The notes under the pieces: model-generated
What the model was told of the DNA's origin: nothing
Database searches by the model: none
What the model saw: only the letters and a program-made list of their open reading frames with translations
Position numbers and translations under genes: made by a program
DNA from: Methylopumilus universalis
GTDB taxonomy: Bacteria > Pseudomonadota > Gammaproteobacteria > Burkholderiales > Methylophilaceae
DNA length: 64,000 nucleotides
NCBI RefSeq assembly: GCF_006363895.1
Contig: NZ_CP040953.1
Reading direction: 5' to 3' (one strand)
In this document: piece after piece, positions 17,938 through 26,841 of the stretch
Layout: every line of letters starts with the position of its first letter
How positions within the stretch are numbered: position 1 is the stretch's first letter

Positions 17938-19125
17938 TTAGAAGAATATGATACCGCCTAAAGAAACAGAGTTGGTTTTGTTTTCTGCACCAGCTTGGTT
18001 CTCAGATTTGATATGTGAATATTCACCAACTAAGTTTAAGTGCTTAGTAAGTGGGTGGTATAAACCAGCCGTCCACATTTCATTAGTTTTAACTAATGTA
18101 GTGTTTGATTCACCAGAAGCGCGGTCAAGATTACTTTGACCCCATGAAAGGCCTGCTTTAGTTTTTGTTGGTAAAACATAAGTTGCTTGAACGTAGCCAC
18201 CGTCTGAATCACGAGCTTTACCAGCTGATGAATAACCGTCTAAGAATTGGAATGTTGAACCAATACCTTGACCGCTATAATAGTAGCCTGTTAAACCAAG
18301 GCCAGCAAAGTTTACGTTTGCTCCGATATCAGCTGCGTATGCAACTGGATCATCAGTAGCAACAGTTCCGCCACCGATTTTTTGTCCGATACCAGAAACC
18401 CAAACTTTACCAGTTACATCATTCGCTGCGAATGAGTAAGAAGCTTTACCTTCATACGCAGGGTTAGAACCGCCACGTTGTGATGTTGAAAGTGAACCAG
18501 CGTTAGTTGTTGCTGTTGCATTCCAACCTTGTGTTAAAGCAATAGTTGCTTGGAAACCATTCATGTTAGGTGTTGTGTAAGCAACTTGTGATTTCCAGTC
18601 AGCGTATTGGAAACCTGTACCGATACGTCCGTATGTAGCATTGCCTAAACCAGCACCAGCACCAACGCCTAATAATGTCATGTCGTTAAGGATAGCATCT
18701 GAAGCAAATACGCCTAGATCTTTACCTAACTTAACAGAACCCCATGATTTGTCGCCAAATGTTAAGTAAGCTTGACGATTGTTTTGTGTACCATATTGAC
18801 CAGCAGAACCTACGTCACCGCCTGGTTGAATACTGATTAACCATGTTACGTCTAAGTCATTTTGACGTGTTGAGCCAGAAACTGACAAGAAGTTAGGTAA
18901 AAGACCTGTGCCTTGTGAGTTTACTGAAGCTGAATTACCGCCACCAGCAATGCCGCCATAAACGTTTGCATTACCACGTGCTCTTGATTGACTAAAGAAT
19001 GAATTAACGTTACCGCCAATGTCAATTGTCCATTCGCCAGCTGGAATGATAATACCAGCATTAGCTGCAGTTGCTGAAAGTGCTAAAACAGCACCAGCCA
19101 CTGCTAATTTAATATTCTTGTTCAT
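17938..19125 (-). CDS. Outer-membrane porin, intact
   Basis: This 395-residue protein has a Sec signal peptide (MNKNIKLAVAGAVLALSATAANA, cleavage before GIIIPAGEW) and a Gly/Ser/Asn-rich beta-barrel sequence ending in IIFF, with the terminal Phe recognised by the BAM machinery. It fits general Gram-negative porins (porin_4-like), a trimeric channel for small solutes. Codons such as GGT, GCT and AAC dominate, as expected for an abundant protein. It starts at ATG with an AGGAGAAA ribosome site and a structured leader upstream. A 5'-truncated near-copy lies at 843-2156 in opposite orientation. Confidence 0.92.
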   Translation of the reverse strand: MNKNIKLAVAGAVLALSATAANAGIIIPAGEWTIDIGGNVNSFFSQSRARGNANVYGGIAGGGNSASVNSQGTGLLPNFLSVSGSTRQNDLDVTWLISIQPGGDVGSAGQYGTQNNRQAYLTFGDKSWGSVKLGKDLGVFASDAILNDMTLLGVGAGAGLGNATYGRIGTGFQYADWKSQVAYTTPNMNGFQATIALTQGWNATATTNAGSLSTSQRGGSNPAYEGKASYSFAANDVTGKVWVSGIGQKIGGGTVATDDPVAYAADIGANVNFAGLGLTGYYYSGQGIGSTFQFLDGYSSAGKARDSDGGYVQATYVLPTKTKAGLSWGQSNLDRASGESNTTLVKTNEMWTAGLYHPLTKHLNLVGEYSHIKSENQAGAENKTNSVSLGGIIFF

Positions 19126-19150
19126 ATATTTCTCCTATTGTTTTTAAAAC

Positions 19151-19170
19151 CTCATCAATTGCTTGATGAG
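19151..19170 (-). promoter_or_regulatory. Hairpin in porin 5' leader, proximal
   Basis: A perfect 8-base stem (CTCATCAA / TTGATGAG) closes a 4-base loop about 12 bases upstream of the ribosome site of the intact porin. It has no T-run on the transcript side, so it is unlikely to be a terminator. It could stabilise the mRNA or modulate translation. Confidence 0.6.
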
Positions 19171-19187
19171 AAAGTTCGCGAACTTTC
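19170..19187 (-). promoter_or_regulatory. 18-base perfect palindrome in porin leader or promoter
   Basis: GAAAGTTCGCGAACTTTC is a perfect inverted repeat abutting the proximal hairpin. A TATATT -10-like box lies just upstream on the minus strand (about 19194-19199), so the palindrome may be either the extreme 5' stem of the mRNA or a DNA operator. The -35 element is not convincing. Confidence 0.6.
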
Positions 19188-19331
19188 CCAATGAATATAA
19201 AGCTTCATTAAGAAGGTTAAGAGAATTATGCGTCATCAAACTGAGCCATCGCAAGTATTTTTAGTGTTTTTTACGACATTTGTGAAGTTTTATAGAGTTT
19301 TGTTGCAAATTTACAACAAAATTAATATAAA

Positions 19332-20447
19332 CTATTGATTTATAGGTAATTTTTCATACTCACGAATCGCATAGCGATCCGTCATACCGGCAATATAGTC
19401 CGCAATGACCCGCGGTTTTTCCTCGCGACCGATGGATTGATAGTCAGAGGGGATTAAGTTTAAGTCGTCCATATATACCTTAAATAGACCCTCAATGGTC
19501 TTTACTGCCTTATTGGTCATCTCTGTCACTTTGGGGTGAAGGTATAAAGACTTCCTTAAGAACTGTTTTAACTCAAGCTGTTTTTCTGCCATCTCGGTCG
19601 AAAAATCAATCATGGGGCCATTAAGCCTTACCTCATCTACGGTTTTTGGTTTTGATACCTTTATATAGGAGAGACTCGTGCGACATAAATCATCCACCAA
19701 ACTATGGATCATTCGGCGGATGGTTTCATGAACAAGTCTTTTTTGAGGTAAATCGGGATAAAGGGCTTTGACCTTTAAAGCATGCTCTTTAAAAAGGGAG
19801 ACTTCCATCAATTGATCAATCGTTAAAAGTCCTGAACGAATACCGTCATCAATATCGTGATTGTTATAAGCGATCTCATCCGCAAAATTTGCAATCTGTC
19901 CCTCGAGTGTTGTTTCTGTTTTATCTAAAAATCTTTGGCCCACATCACCTAACTTTTCTGCATTTTTAATAGAACAGTGTTTTAAGATGCCTTCCCTTGT
20001 TTCAAAGGTGAGATTCAGTCCATCAAATTCGGCATATCTTTGCTCTAAAAGATCAACGACACGAAGCGACTGAAGATTATGTTCGAAGCCACCATATTCT
20101 TTCATGCAACGGTTTAAGGCATCTTGTCCTGCATGGCCAAAAGGTGTGTGGCCTAAATCGTGAGCTAAAGCTATGGCTTCTGCTAAATCTTCATGGAGGT
20201 TTAGGGTTCTTGCAATACTTCTTGCAATTTGAGCGACTTCCAAGCTGTGCGTTAAACGGGTTCTAAATAAATCACCTTCATGATTCACGAACACTTGGGT
20301 TTTGTATTCAAGACGACGAAAAGCGGTGGAGTGAATCACGCGATCTCGATCGCGCTGAAAATCATTTCTTAAAGTTGAGGTTTCTTCTATAAAACGTCGG
20401 CCGCGAGATTGTTCTGGATGTGCAGCATAAGGTGCCAACTTCATCAT
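19332..20447 (-). CDS. dgt: dGTP triphosphohydrolase-like HD protein
   Basis: This 371-residue HD-superfamily enzyme shows the metal-binding His of RLTHSLEVAQIAR, the HD pair in ALAHDLGHTPFGHAGQ, and the downstream Asp in ANFADEIAYNNHDIDDG. It belongs to the shorter deoxyguanosinetriphosphate triphosphohydrolase-like group that hydrolyses dNTPs to nucleosides and triphosphate; the exact substrate is uncertain. The start ATGATG overlaps the aroB stop (4 bases), a common betaproteobacterial arrangement aroK-aroB-dgt. Confidence 0.93.
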   Translation of the reverse strand: MMKLAPYAAHPEQSRGRRFIEETSTLRNDFQRDRDRVIHSTAFRRLEYKTQVFVNHEGDLFRTRLTHSLEVAQIARSIARTLNLHEDLAEAIALAHDLGHTPFGHAGQDALNRCMKEYGGFEHNLQSLRVVDLLEQRYAEFDGLNLTFETREGILKHCSIKNAEKLGDVGQRFLDKTETTLEGQIANFADEIAYNNHDIDDGIRSGLLTIDQLMEVSLFKEHALKVKALYPDLPQKRLVHETIRRMIHSLVDDLCRTSLSYIKVSKPKTVDEVRLNGPMIDFSTEMAEKQLELKQFLRKSLYLHPKVTEMTNKAVKTIEGLFKVYMDDLNLIPSDYQSIGREEKPRVIADYIAGMTDRYAIREYEKLPINQ

Positions 20448-21532
20448 GCTAAAAAATTTGAAGTTTGAAGTGTGGTCTTTAAATGTTTCGTATCGTAATC
20501 ACTTGTGATCACAGAGTCGCCAATACCTTTTTGTAATACCAATCTAATTTTGCCATCTACGACTTTCTTATCCATGCTCATGAGTTCCATATATTGATCC
20601 TCACTTATTTTTGGGGGATCAGTTGGAAGTTTTGCTTCTTTTAAAAGTTTAATGATGCGAGTAAATTCTTCGCCCTTTACCCAGCCCATGAGTTTTGATA
20701 AATGAGCTGCCATCACCATACCGGTTGCCACTGCTTCGCCATGAAGCCAAACACCATAGCCCATTGCATTTTCAATGGCATGTCCAAACGTATGTCCAAG
20801 ATTTAATGTAGCTCTCACACCTGATTCATGTTCGTCCATCTCCACCACATCCGCTTTGTTTTGACATGAACGCTCTATAGCTTCAATCAAAAGAGATGAA
20901 TTTAATTTCATAAGGCCTTCAATATTTTTTTCAAGCCAATTAAAAAATGTCTCATCACGAATGAGCCCATACTTAATCACTTCTGCCATACCTGCTGAAA
21001 ATTCTCTTTCAGGTAATGTTTTTAAAGTATCGATATCTGCAATCACGCATTGCGGCTGATAAAAAGCACCAATCATATTTTTACCCATGGGATGATTAAT
21101 CCCTGTTTTGCCACCGACTGAAGAATCCACTTGAGATAAAAGTGTAGTTGGAATTTGTATAAAAGGTACGCCCCTTAAATAAGTCGCTGCGGCATAGCCT
21201 GTCATATCGCCTATGACGCCACCTCCTAATGCAATGAGTGTGACCGTGCGTTCACATTTTTCTTTTAAAAGTGCATCGTAAATAAGATTTAAGGTTTCTT
21301 GGTTTTTATAAGATTCGCCATCGGGCAAAATAATTGGAAACGCTTTAATGCCATGCCCTTTTAAAAGGGATAACAATGGATCAAGATATAAAGGTGCGAC
21401 CGTGGTATTAGTGACAATCGCCACATGCTTTTGTTTTAAGTGAGATTCGATGAGTTTAATTTGAGACAGCAAGCCCTCTCCAATATAAATAGGATAGGAT
21501 CGATTCTCTAATTGAATATTTAGTGTTTGCAT
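20444..21532 (-). CDS. aroB: 3-dehydroquinate synthase
   Basis: This 362-residue enzyme converts DAHP to 3-dehydroquinate using NAD and a divalent metal. It shows the NAD-binding GGGVIGDMTGYAAATYLRGV, the PTTLLSQVDSSVGGKTGIN block, and metal ligands in the GMAEVIKYG and LNLGHTFGHAIE segments plus LHGEAVATGM. Length is normal. It lies 4 bases after aroK and overlaps dgt, forming an aroK-aroB-dgt operon. Confidence 0.97.
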   Translation of the reverse strand: MQTLNIQLENRSYPIYIGEGLLSQIKLIESHLKQKHVAIVTNTTVAPLYLDPLLSLLKGHGIKAFPIILPDGESYKNQETLNLIYDALLKEKCERTVTLIALGGGVIGDMTGYAAATYLRGVPFIQIPTTLLSQVDSSVGGKTGINHPMGKNMIGAFYQPQCVIADIDTLKTLPEREFSAGMAEVIKYGLIRDETFFNWLEKNIEGLMKLNSSLLIEAIERSCQNKADVVEMDEHESGVRATLNLGHTFGHAIENAMGYGVWLHGEAVATGMVMAAHLSKLMGWVKGEEFTRIIKLLKEAKLPTDPPKISEDQYMELMSMDKKVVDGKIRLVLQKGIGDSVITSDYDTKHLKTTLQTSNFLA

Positions 21533-21536
21533 GTGT

Positions 21537-22052
21537 CTAACTTAATAATGACTCAATTTTATTAATAATCGTTTGTGTTTTTTGTTGTCCAGTGTCGACG
21601 ACGAAGGACGCCACATTTAAATATAAAGGATGTCTATCTTTATATAATTGATTTAATGTATCTAGCATATTGCCTTGTTGTAAAAGTGGCCGATCTTTAT
21701 CGTAAGCCATACGTTTTGCTAAGTGTTGAGGCTTGGCATTTAAATATATAACCTTACCTCTTTCTTTTAAAAGCGCGCGATTTTCTGCACTTAATATCGC
21801 ACCCCCACCTGTCGCTAAAATAATATCTTTTTTACTCGATAACTCATCAATCATTTGCGTTTCTCTTTTGCGAAAACCTTCTTCACCCTCGAGTTCAAAA
21901 ATCACCGAGACCTTAACACCCAACTTTTTTTCAATTTCATGATCGGTATCGTAAAAAGTTTTTTTAAGTTTTTTGGCTAACAATTTACCTATGGTCGTTT
22001 TACCTGCGCCCATAAGTCCTACAAAAAAAATATTGTCATTAATCGTTGCCAT
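21537..22052 (-). CDS. aroK: Shikimate kinase
   Basis: This 171-residue P-loop kinase phosphorylates shikimate. It shows Walker A GLMGAGKTTIGK, the shikimate-binding DTDHEIEKKLG, FRKRE and GGGAIL segments, and the lid Arg in KDRPLL. It is the first gene of aroK-aroB-dgt and diverges from the class A PBP gene, an arrangement (ponA/mrcA opposite aroK) common in proteobacteria. Confidence 0.96.
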   Translation of the reverse strand: MATINDNIFFVGLMGAGKTTIGKLLAKKLKKTFYDTDHEIEKKLGVKVSVIFELEGEEGFRKRETQMIDELSSKKDIILATGGGAILSAENRALLKERGKVIYLNAKPQHLAKRMAYDKDRPLLQQGNMLDTLNQLYKDRHPLYLNVASFVVDTGQQKTQTIINKIESLLS

Positions 22053-22122
22053 GACGAACTAGCTTTATATTCAAGAATACTGATTATTTTAAGGGATTAA
22101 TGAAGTTCTGGTTCGAATTGCC

Positions 22123-22151
22123 TACAAATAATCTTCAACACCTTTTATAAT
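22123..22151 (+). promoter_or_regulatory. Putative sigma-70 promoter for the class A PBP gene
   Basis: A perfect TATAAT at 22146-22151 lies 39 bases before the PBP ATG. The hexamer 17 bases upstream (TACAAA) is a weak -35. The position and -10 quality are reasonable, but the call rests mainly on the -10 box. Confidence 0.45.
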
Positions 22152-22189
22152 AAGACTCATTAACCCCTCTTAAATCGCAAAAAAGACTT

Positions 22190-24472
22190 ATGGCAAAACC
22201 TACTTTCATAAAACGTCTCATGTTGTGGTTTTTTATAAGCTTGGCAGCCATCGGAGCATTAATTGCTTTAACCATTGCCTTAGTTATACCCTCATTACCC
22301 TCTCTCGAATCGCTGACCGAATACCGTCCTAAACTACCTTTAAGAGTCTATAGCTCAGACGGGTTCCTCATGGCTGAGTTTGGTGAAGAACGTCGCGCCT
22401 TTATTAAAATTCGTAATGTGCCTAAAAAAATGAAGAATGCTATTTTGGCAATTGAAGACCGTCGTTTCTATCAACACAAAGGGGTGGATGCTGTCGGTGT
22501 TGGACGTGCGATTGTCAAAAATTTAGCAGGTGCCTCACATGAGGGAGCGAGTACGATCACGATGCAAGTCGCACGTAATTTTTTTCTTTCATCTGATAAA
22601 ACTTTAAGACGAAAAATTAGTGAAGTTTTTCTTTCCTATAAAATTGAAAAAAATTTAAATAAAGATCAAATTTTAGAGCTTTATATTAATCAAATTTATT
22701 TGGGTCAACGTGCCTACGGTTTTGGAGCAGCAGCTCTCGTCTATTATGGCAAGCCTCTAGAAAAACTCACTTTGGCTGAATGTGCGCTTTTAGCAGGCCT
22801 TCCTAAAGCCCCTTCTAATTACAATCCATTTACCAATCCAAAACGTGCCATTCAACGCCAACGTGAAGTCTTAAAAAATATGTTGCGTTATGAATTTATT
22901 GATCAAAAAGCTTTTGAAGAAGCGATGAACCAAACGCTTCATTTCAAGGAGTCGCGACAATCCAGAGATTTAATGGCTGATCATGCATCTGAAATGGTAA
23001 GACAAGTGCTTTATGATCAATATAAAGATGATATCTACACAAGTGGTATTAAGGTTTACACCACCATTAAGAAAGCCAACCAAGAGGCGGCTAATGAAGC
23101 AGTATTAAGAGGCATTTTAGATTACGATCGTCGTCATGAATATCGAGGCCCTGAAAAAACGATTGATTTGGAAGGTAAAAAATTCGAAGATCAAAAAACT
23201 AAGATTTCAGACACGCTTGATGGCATAGAAGAATACAACGGATTTATTCCAGCCGTGGTTATTAAAGCCGAATCTAAATATGTTCAAGCTTTCACTAAAA
23301 AAGGTGACATGGTTGATATTAAAAATGATGGATTAGCTCTCATTCAAAAAACTTTGAGTGATAAAGATCCTAAAAATAGAAAAGTTAAACCAGGTGCTAT
23401 TATTCGTGTGATTCAAAAAAATAAACAATGGGAGGTGGTACAACTTCCGAAAGTAGAAGCGTCATTAGTCTCCATGGATCCTCAAACAGGAGCGATTACG
23501 GCCCTCGTTGGCGGCTTTGATTTTAATCGGAATAAATATAACCATGTCACTCAAGCGAAACGCCAACCTGGCTCAACTTTCAAGCCCTTCATTTATTCTG
23601 CAGCCTTAGAAAAAGGTATTACACCTGCCACCATTGTGAATGATGCGCCACTTCATTTCTCAGCAGCTGAAACAGGAAGTGGAATGGATTGGGATCCACA
23701 AAATTACGATAATGATTTTGACGGACATATCAGACTTCGTAATGGTTTAGCAAAATCTAAAAACTTAGTTGCTATTCGGGTACTAAAAGCAATTGGCGCG
23801 CCTTATGCGCAAGACTATGCATCACGCTTTGGTTTTGACCCTGCAAATCATCCTGCTTACTTATCCATGGGTTTGGGAGTTGGCTCTGCCACACTCATCG
23901 AAATGGTGACTGCATATGGTGTATTTGCAAACGGAGGTTATCTCAAAAAACCTTATCTCATAGAAAAGATGGTTGATAGTCAGGGTCAAGTGATCGATCA
24001 AACCAATACCATGTTTCAAAATGAAGAAACACCGCGCGTCATTGATCCTAGAAATGCATTTATCATGACGACGCTTTTACAAGACGTAGTCAATAAAGGA
24101 ACAGCTCAAAAAGCTAAGGCATTAGGTCGATCAGATATTGCAGGCAAAACAGGCACCACAAATAATCAAGTAGATGCTTGGTTTGCAGGCTATACGCCTT
24201 CACAAGTCGCCATTGCATGGATTGGATTTGATCAGCCTAAATCATTAGGTAAAGATGAAACAGGCTCTCAGGCTGCACTTCCTATATGGATTAAATATAT
24301 GCAAACTGCGCTCAAAGACGTTCCTATACAAAATTATGCGATGCCTGATGGTGTCATGATTCGCAAAATTAAATCAGATACAGGGACACCGGCTAATGAA
24401 AATGAAGAAGGTGTGAATGAATATTTCTATTCAGAATTTCCTCCACACAATGAGATACATCTCCTCAATTAA
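22190..24472 (+). CDS. mrcA: Class A penicillin-binding protein 1A
   Basis: This 760-residue inner-membrane enzyme polymerises and crosslinks peptidoglycan. A signal anchor (about 10-34) precedes the GT51 domain with catalytic E89 (AIEDRRFYQHKGVD) and GASTITMQVARN. The transpeptidase domain has S462 in GSTFK, SKN (residues after RNGLAK) and the KTGTT box. The intermediate OB-like domain is present. Gene order next to divergent aroK supports the PonA/MrcA identity; its lipoprotein activator LpoA is not in this window. Confidence 0.96.
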   Translation: MAKPTFIKRLMLWFFISLAAIGALIALTIALVIPSLPSLESLTEYRPKLPLRVYSSDGFLMAEFGEERRAFIKIRNVPKKMKNAILAIEDRRFYQHKGVDAVGVGRAIVKNLAGASHEGASTITMQVARNFFLSSDKTLRRKISEVFLSYKIEKNLNKDQILELYINQIYLGQRAYGFGAAALVYYGKPLEKLTLAECALLAGLPKAPSNYNPFTNPKRAIQRQREVLKNMLRYEFIDQKAFEEAMNQTLHFKESRQSRDLMADHASEMVRQVLYDQYKDDIYTSGIKVYTTIKKANQEAANEAVLRGILDYDRRHEYRGPEKTIDLEGKKFEDQKTKISDTLDGIEEYNGFIPAVVIKAESKYVQAFTKKGDMVDIKNDGLALIQKTLSDKDPKNRKVKPGAIIRVIQKNKQWEVVQLPKVEASLVSMDPQTGAITALVGGFDFNRNKYNHVTQAKRQPGSTFKPFIYSAALEKGITPATIVNDAPLHFSAAETGSGMDWDPQNYDNDFDGHIRLRNGLAKSKNLVAIRVLKAIGAPYAQDYASRFGFDPANHPAYLSMGLGVGSATLIEMVTAYGVFANGGYLKKPYLIEKMVDSQGQVIDQTNTMFQNEETPRVIDPRNAFIMTTLLQDVVNKGTAQKAKALGRSDIAGKTGTTNNQVDAWFAGYTPSQVAIAWIGFDQPKSLGKDETGSQAALPIWIKYMQTALKDVPIQNYAMPDGVMIRKIKSDTGTPANENEEGVNEYFYSEFPPHNEIHLLN

Positions 24473-24492
24473 TTTTTAAAAAAGTGTTTCAT

Positions 24493-25068
24493 ATGGCAAG
24501 ACAAAGTAAACACATTCGATTTCAGGTGGCCCATAAAGCTGCACAAATGATGGCTGAAGAAGGTATCAGCGACTACGCATTTGCAAAACGAAAAGCCGCT
24601 AAATTTTTTGGGCTTGATGATGGGGACGCTTTACCTTCGAATGAAGAAATTAATGATGCTATTAAAGAACATCAAGCCATTTTTTTTGATGAAGAACATG
24701 AGGAGCGACTAAAAGTATTAAGACTTGAGGCATTAAGTCTCATGAAAAAATTGAGCGCTTTCAATCCACATTTAACAGGCGGTGCGTTAGATGGTACTGC
24801 TGGTCGATATCCCACACTTCATATTCAACTTTATGCTGACTCCATGAAAGAAGTGGAATTTTTTTTACTCAATCATAATATGGCATACGAAACACGCGAT
24901 CGAAAATCTCGTACCAAAGATCCGATGCAAGACAAAAGAATTACTCCGATATTAAAGCTTGAAGGTTCCATGGGACCTATTGAACTTCTTATTTATCACA
25001 TCGATGATTTAAAAATAAACAAATTAAAAGCATCGATTGAAGAAACTGAAATGCTACTTAAGCTTTAA
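24493..25068 (+). CDS. Conserved protein of unknown function
   Basis: From ATG 24493 the product has 191 residues; a GTG three codons earlier (24484) is possible but adds only VFH. The N-terminal half is helical and basic (ARQSKHIRFQVAHKAAQMMAEEGISDYAFAKRKA). The second half, from HLTGGALDGTAGRYPTLHIQLYADSMKEVE, has the look of a small alpha/beta, nucleotidyltransferase-like fold, which I cannot confirm. No signal or membrane segment is present. It follows the PBP gene by 20 bases and overlaps hemB convergently by 11 bases. The clean reading frame and neighbour spacing argue that it is real. Confidence 0.75.
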   Translation: MARQSKHIRFQVAHKAAQMMAEEGISDYAFAKRKAAKFFGLDDGDALPSNEEINDAIKEHQAIFFDEEHEERLKVLRLEALSLMKKLSAFNPHLTGGALDGTAGRYPTLHIQLYADSMKEVEFFLLNHNMAYETRDRKSRTKDPMQDKRITPILKLEGSMGPIELLIYHIDDLKINKLKASIEETEMLLKL

Positions 25069-26044
25069 GCCAACGTGCGACTTCCATGGCATAGTAACTT
25101 AAAATACCATCAGCCCCTGCACGTTTAAACGCCAAGAGAGACTCCATCACAACTGCTTTTTCATCGAGCCAGCCGTTTTGTGAAACAGCTTTAAGCATCG
25201 CATATTCACCACTCACTTGATAAGCATAAGTCGGCACGCCAAAAGTAGCTTTCACACGATACACAATATCAAGATAAGGCAGCCCTGGTTTTACCATGAC
25301 CATGTCGGCACCTTCATTGATATCAAGCTCAACTTCAGTTAAAGCTTCATCGGTATTTGCTGGATCCATTTGATAGCTATTTTTGTCAGACTTACCTAAA
25401 TTTTGAGATGATCCCACTGCGTCTCTAAAGGGCCCATAAAATGAAGAAGCATATTTTGCTGAGTACGCTAAAATTTTTGTATGAATAAATCCTTCTTTTT
25501 CTAAAGCCTCGCGAATTTTGCCAATGCGGCCATCCATCATATCGGACGGTGCCACAATATCAGCCCCAGCTTTAGCATGACTTAAAGCCTGTTTGATTAA
25601 AACTTCCACTGTTTCATCGTTCAGGACATAACCTGACGCATCAATTAACCCATCCTGGCCATGACTTGTATAAGGATCGAGTGCTACATCTGTAATGACG
25701 CCAAGTTGGGGTACATGTTGTTTTAATAGCGCTACCACTCTTGGAATAAGGCCTTTTGGGTTATAAGCTTCTTTCGCATCTTCTGTTTTTAAGTTCGCAT
25801 CAATCACTGGAAATAATGCAATCGCAGGGATACCTAATTTGAAACATTCTTTTGCGGTATCAATAATAAGATCAGCACTTTGACGTTTAATGCCTGGCAT
25901 GGATGGAATCGCTTCTTCTTTTTGATGTCCCTCCATCACAAATACCGGGTAAATTAAATCATCTGTTCGCAAATGATGTTCACGCATCAATCGACGTGAG
26001 AATTCATCTTTACGCATTCGTCTGGGTCTATTCGAATTTTCCAT
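25058..26044 (-). CDS. hemB: Delta-aminolevulinic acid dehydratase (porphobilinogen synthase)
   Basis: This 328-residue enzyme joins two 5-aminolevulinates to make porphobilinogen. The two Schiff-base lysines lie in AYSAKYASSFYGPFRDA and MVMVKPGLPYLDIV. The metal region reads DVALDPYTSHGQDG, lacking the cysteine cluster of zinc-type enzymes, so a Mg-dependent (Pseudomonas-like) form is expected. It follows trpC by 5 bases, while hemA, the first committed heme gene, lies divergently beyond the same operon. Confidence 0.97.
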   Translation of the reverse strand: MENSNRPRRMRKDEFSRRLMREHHLRTDDLIYPVFVMEGHQKEEAIPSMPGIKRQSADLIIDTAKECFKLGIPAIALFPVIDANLKTEDAKEAYNPKGLIPRVVALLKQHVPQLGVITDVALDPYTSHGQDGLIDASGYVLNDETVEVLIKQALSHAKAGADIVAPSDMMDGRIGKIREALEKEGFIHTKILAYSAKYASSFYGPFRDAVGSSQNLGKSDKNSYQMDPANTDEALTEVELDINEGADMVMVKPGLPYLDIVYRVKATFGVPTYAYQVSGEYAMLKAVSQNGWLDEKAVVMESLLAFKRAGADGILSYYAMEVARWLKA

Positions 26045-26049
26045 AATAT

Positions 26050-26841
26050 TTAAAATTGAAATAAATTTTTTAAAGAGTGGCCTGGATCAGATTCTCGCAT
26101 AAAAGCTTCACCGATGAGAAAGGTATTCACAAGATGATCTTGCATCAACTTCACATCATCTGATGTAAAGATCCCTGACTCAGTCACAATAATTTTGTCA
26201 GCATTGATATGCTTTAATAAATCAAAAGTGGTATTAAGCGAAACATCGAACGTTTTTAAATTCCGATTGTTAATACCTAGAAGTCTTGTCTTTAATTGCA
26301 ATGCCTGATCGAGCTCTTCTTGATTATGTACTTCAACTAATACATTCATGCCTAAAGTGTGTGCAATTTCTTCGAGCTCTTGCATTAAGTCTAAAGGAAG
26401 TGCTGCCACAATAAGTAAAATACAATCAGCACCCATGGCACGTGCTTCATAAATTTGATAAGGATCTACCATAAAATCTTTGCGTAATACGGGAAGGCTG
26501 CATGCAGCTTTTGCTTCTTTTAAAAAATTGGCATGGCCTTGAAAATATTTTTGGTCAGTGAGAACCGATAAACAAGTCGCCCCGCCTTTTTCATAAGAAA
26601 TCGCAATCTCTTTCGGATTAAAATTTTCTCGGATGATGCCTTTAGATGGACTTGCTTTTTTAATTTCAGCAATCACAGCCGCTTTATTTTTTGAGAGTTG
26701 TGTTTCAATGGCTTTTATAAAACCTCTAGGTTGAGGAACATTTTTCACTTCATCTTGTAATTGATGAAGTGATTTAATTTTTTGTGATTCTTTAATTTCT
26801 TCAAATTTAGTGGCAATGATCGTATCAAGAATATTAGCCAT
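26050..26841 (-). CDS. trpC: Indole-3-glycerol phosphate synthase
   Basis: This 263-residue TIM barrel performs the fourth tryptophan step. It shows AVIAEIKKASPSKGII, the catalytic Lys in LRKDFMVDPYQIYEARAMGAD, LVEVHNQEELD, and LGINNRNLKTF. It is the single-domain form, not fused to trpF. It overlaps trpD by 8 bases in a trpE-G-D-C operon. Confidence 0.97.
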   Translation of the reverse strand: MANILDTIIATKFEEIKESQKIKSLHQLQDEVKNVPQPRGFIKAIETQLSKNKAAVIAEIKKASPSKGIIRENFNPKEIAISYEKGGATCLSVLTDQKYFQGHANFLKEAKAACSLPVLRKDFMVDPYQIYEARAMGADCILLIVAALPLDLMQELEEIAHTLGMNVLVEVHNQEELDQALQLKTRLLGINNRNLKTFDVSLNTTFDLLKHINADKIIVTESGIFTSDDVKLMQDHLVNTFLIGEAFMRESDPGHSLKNLFQF

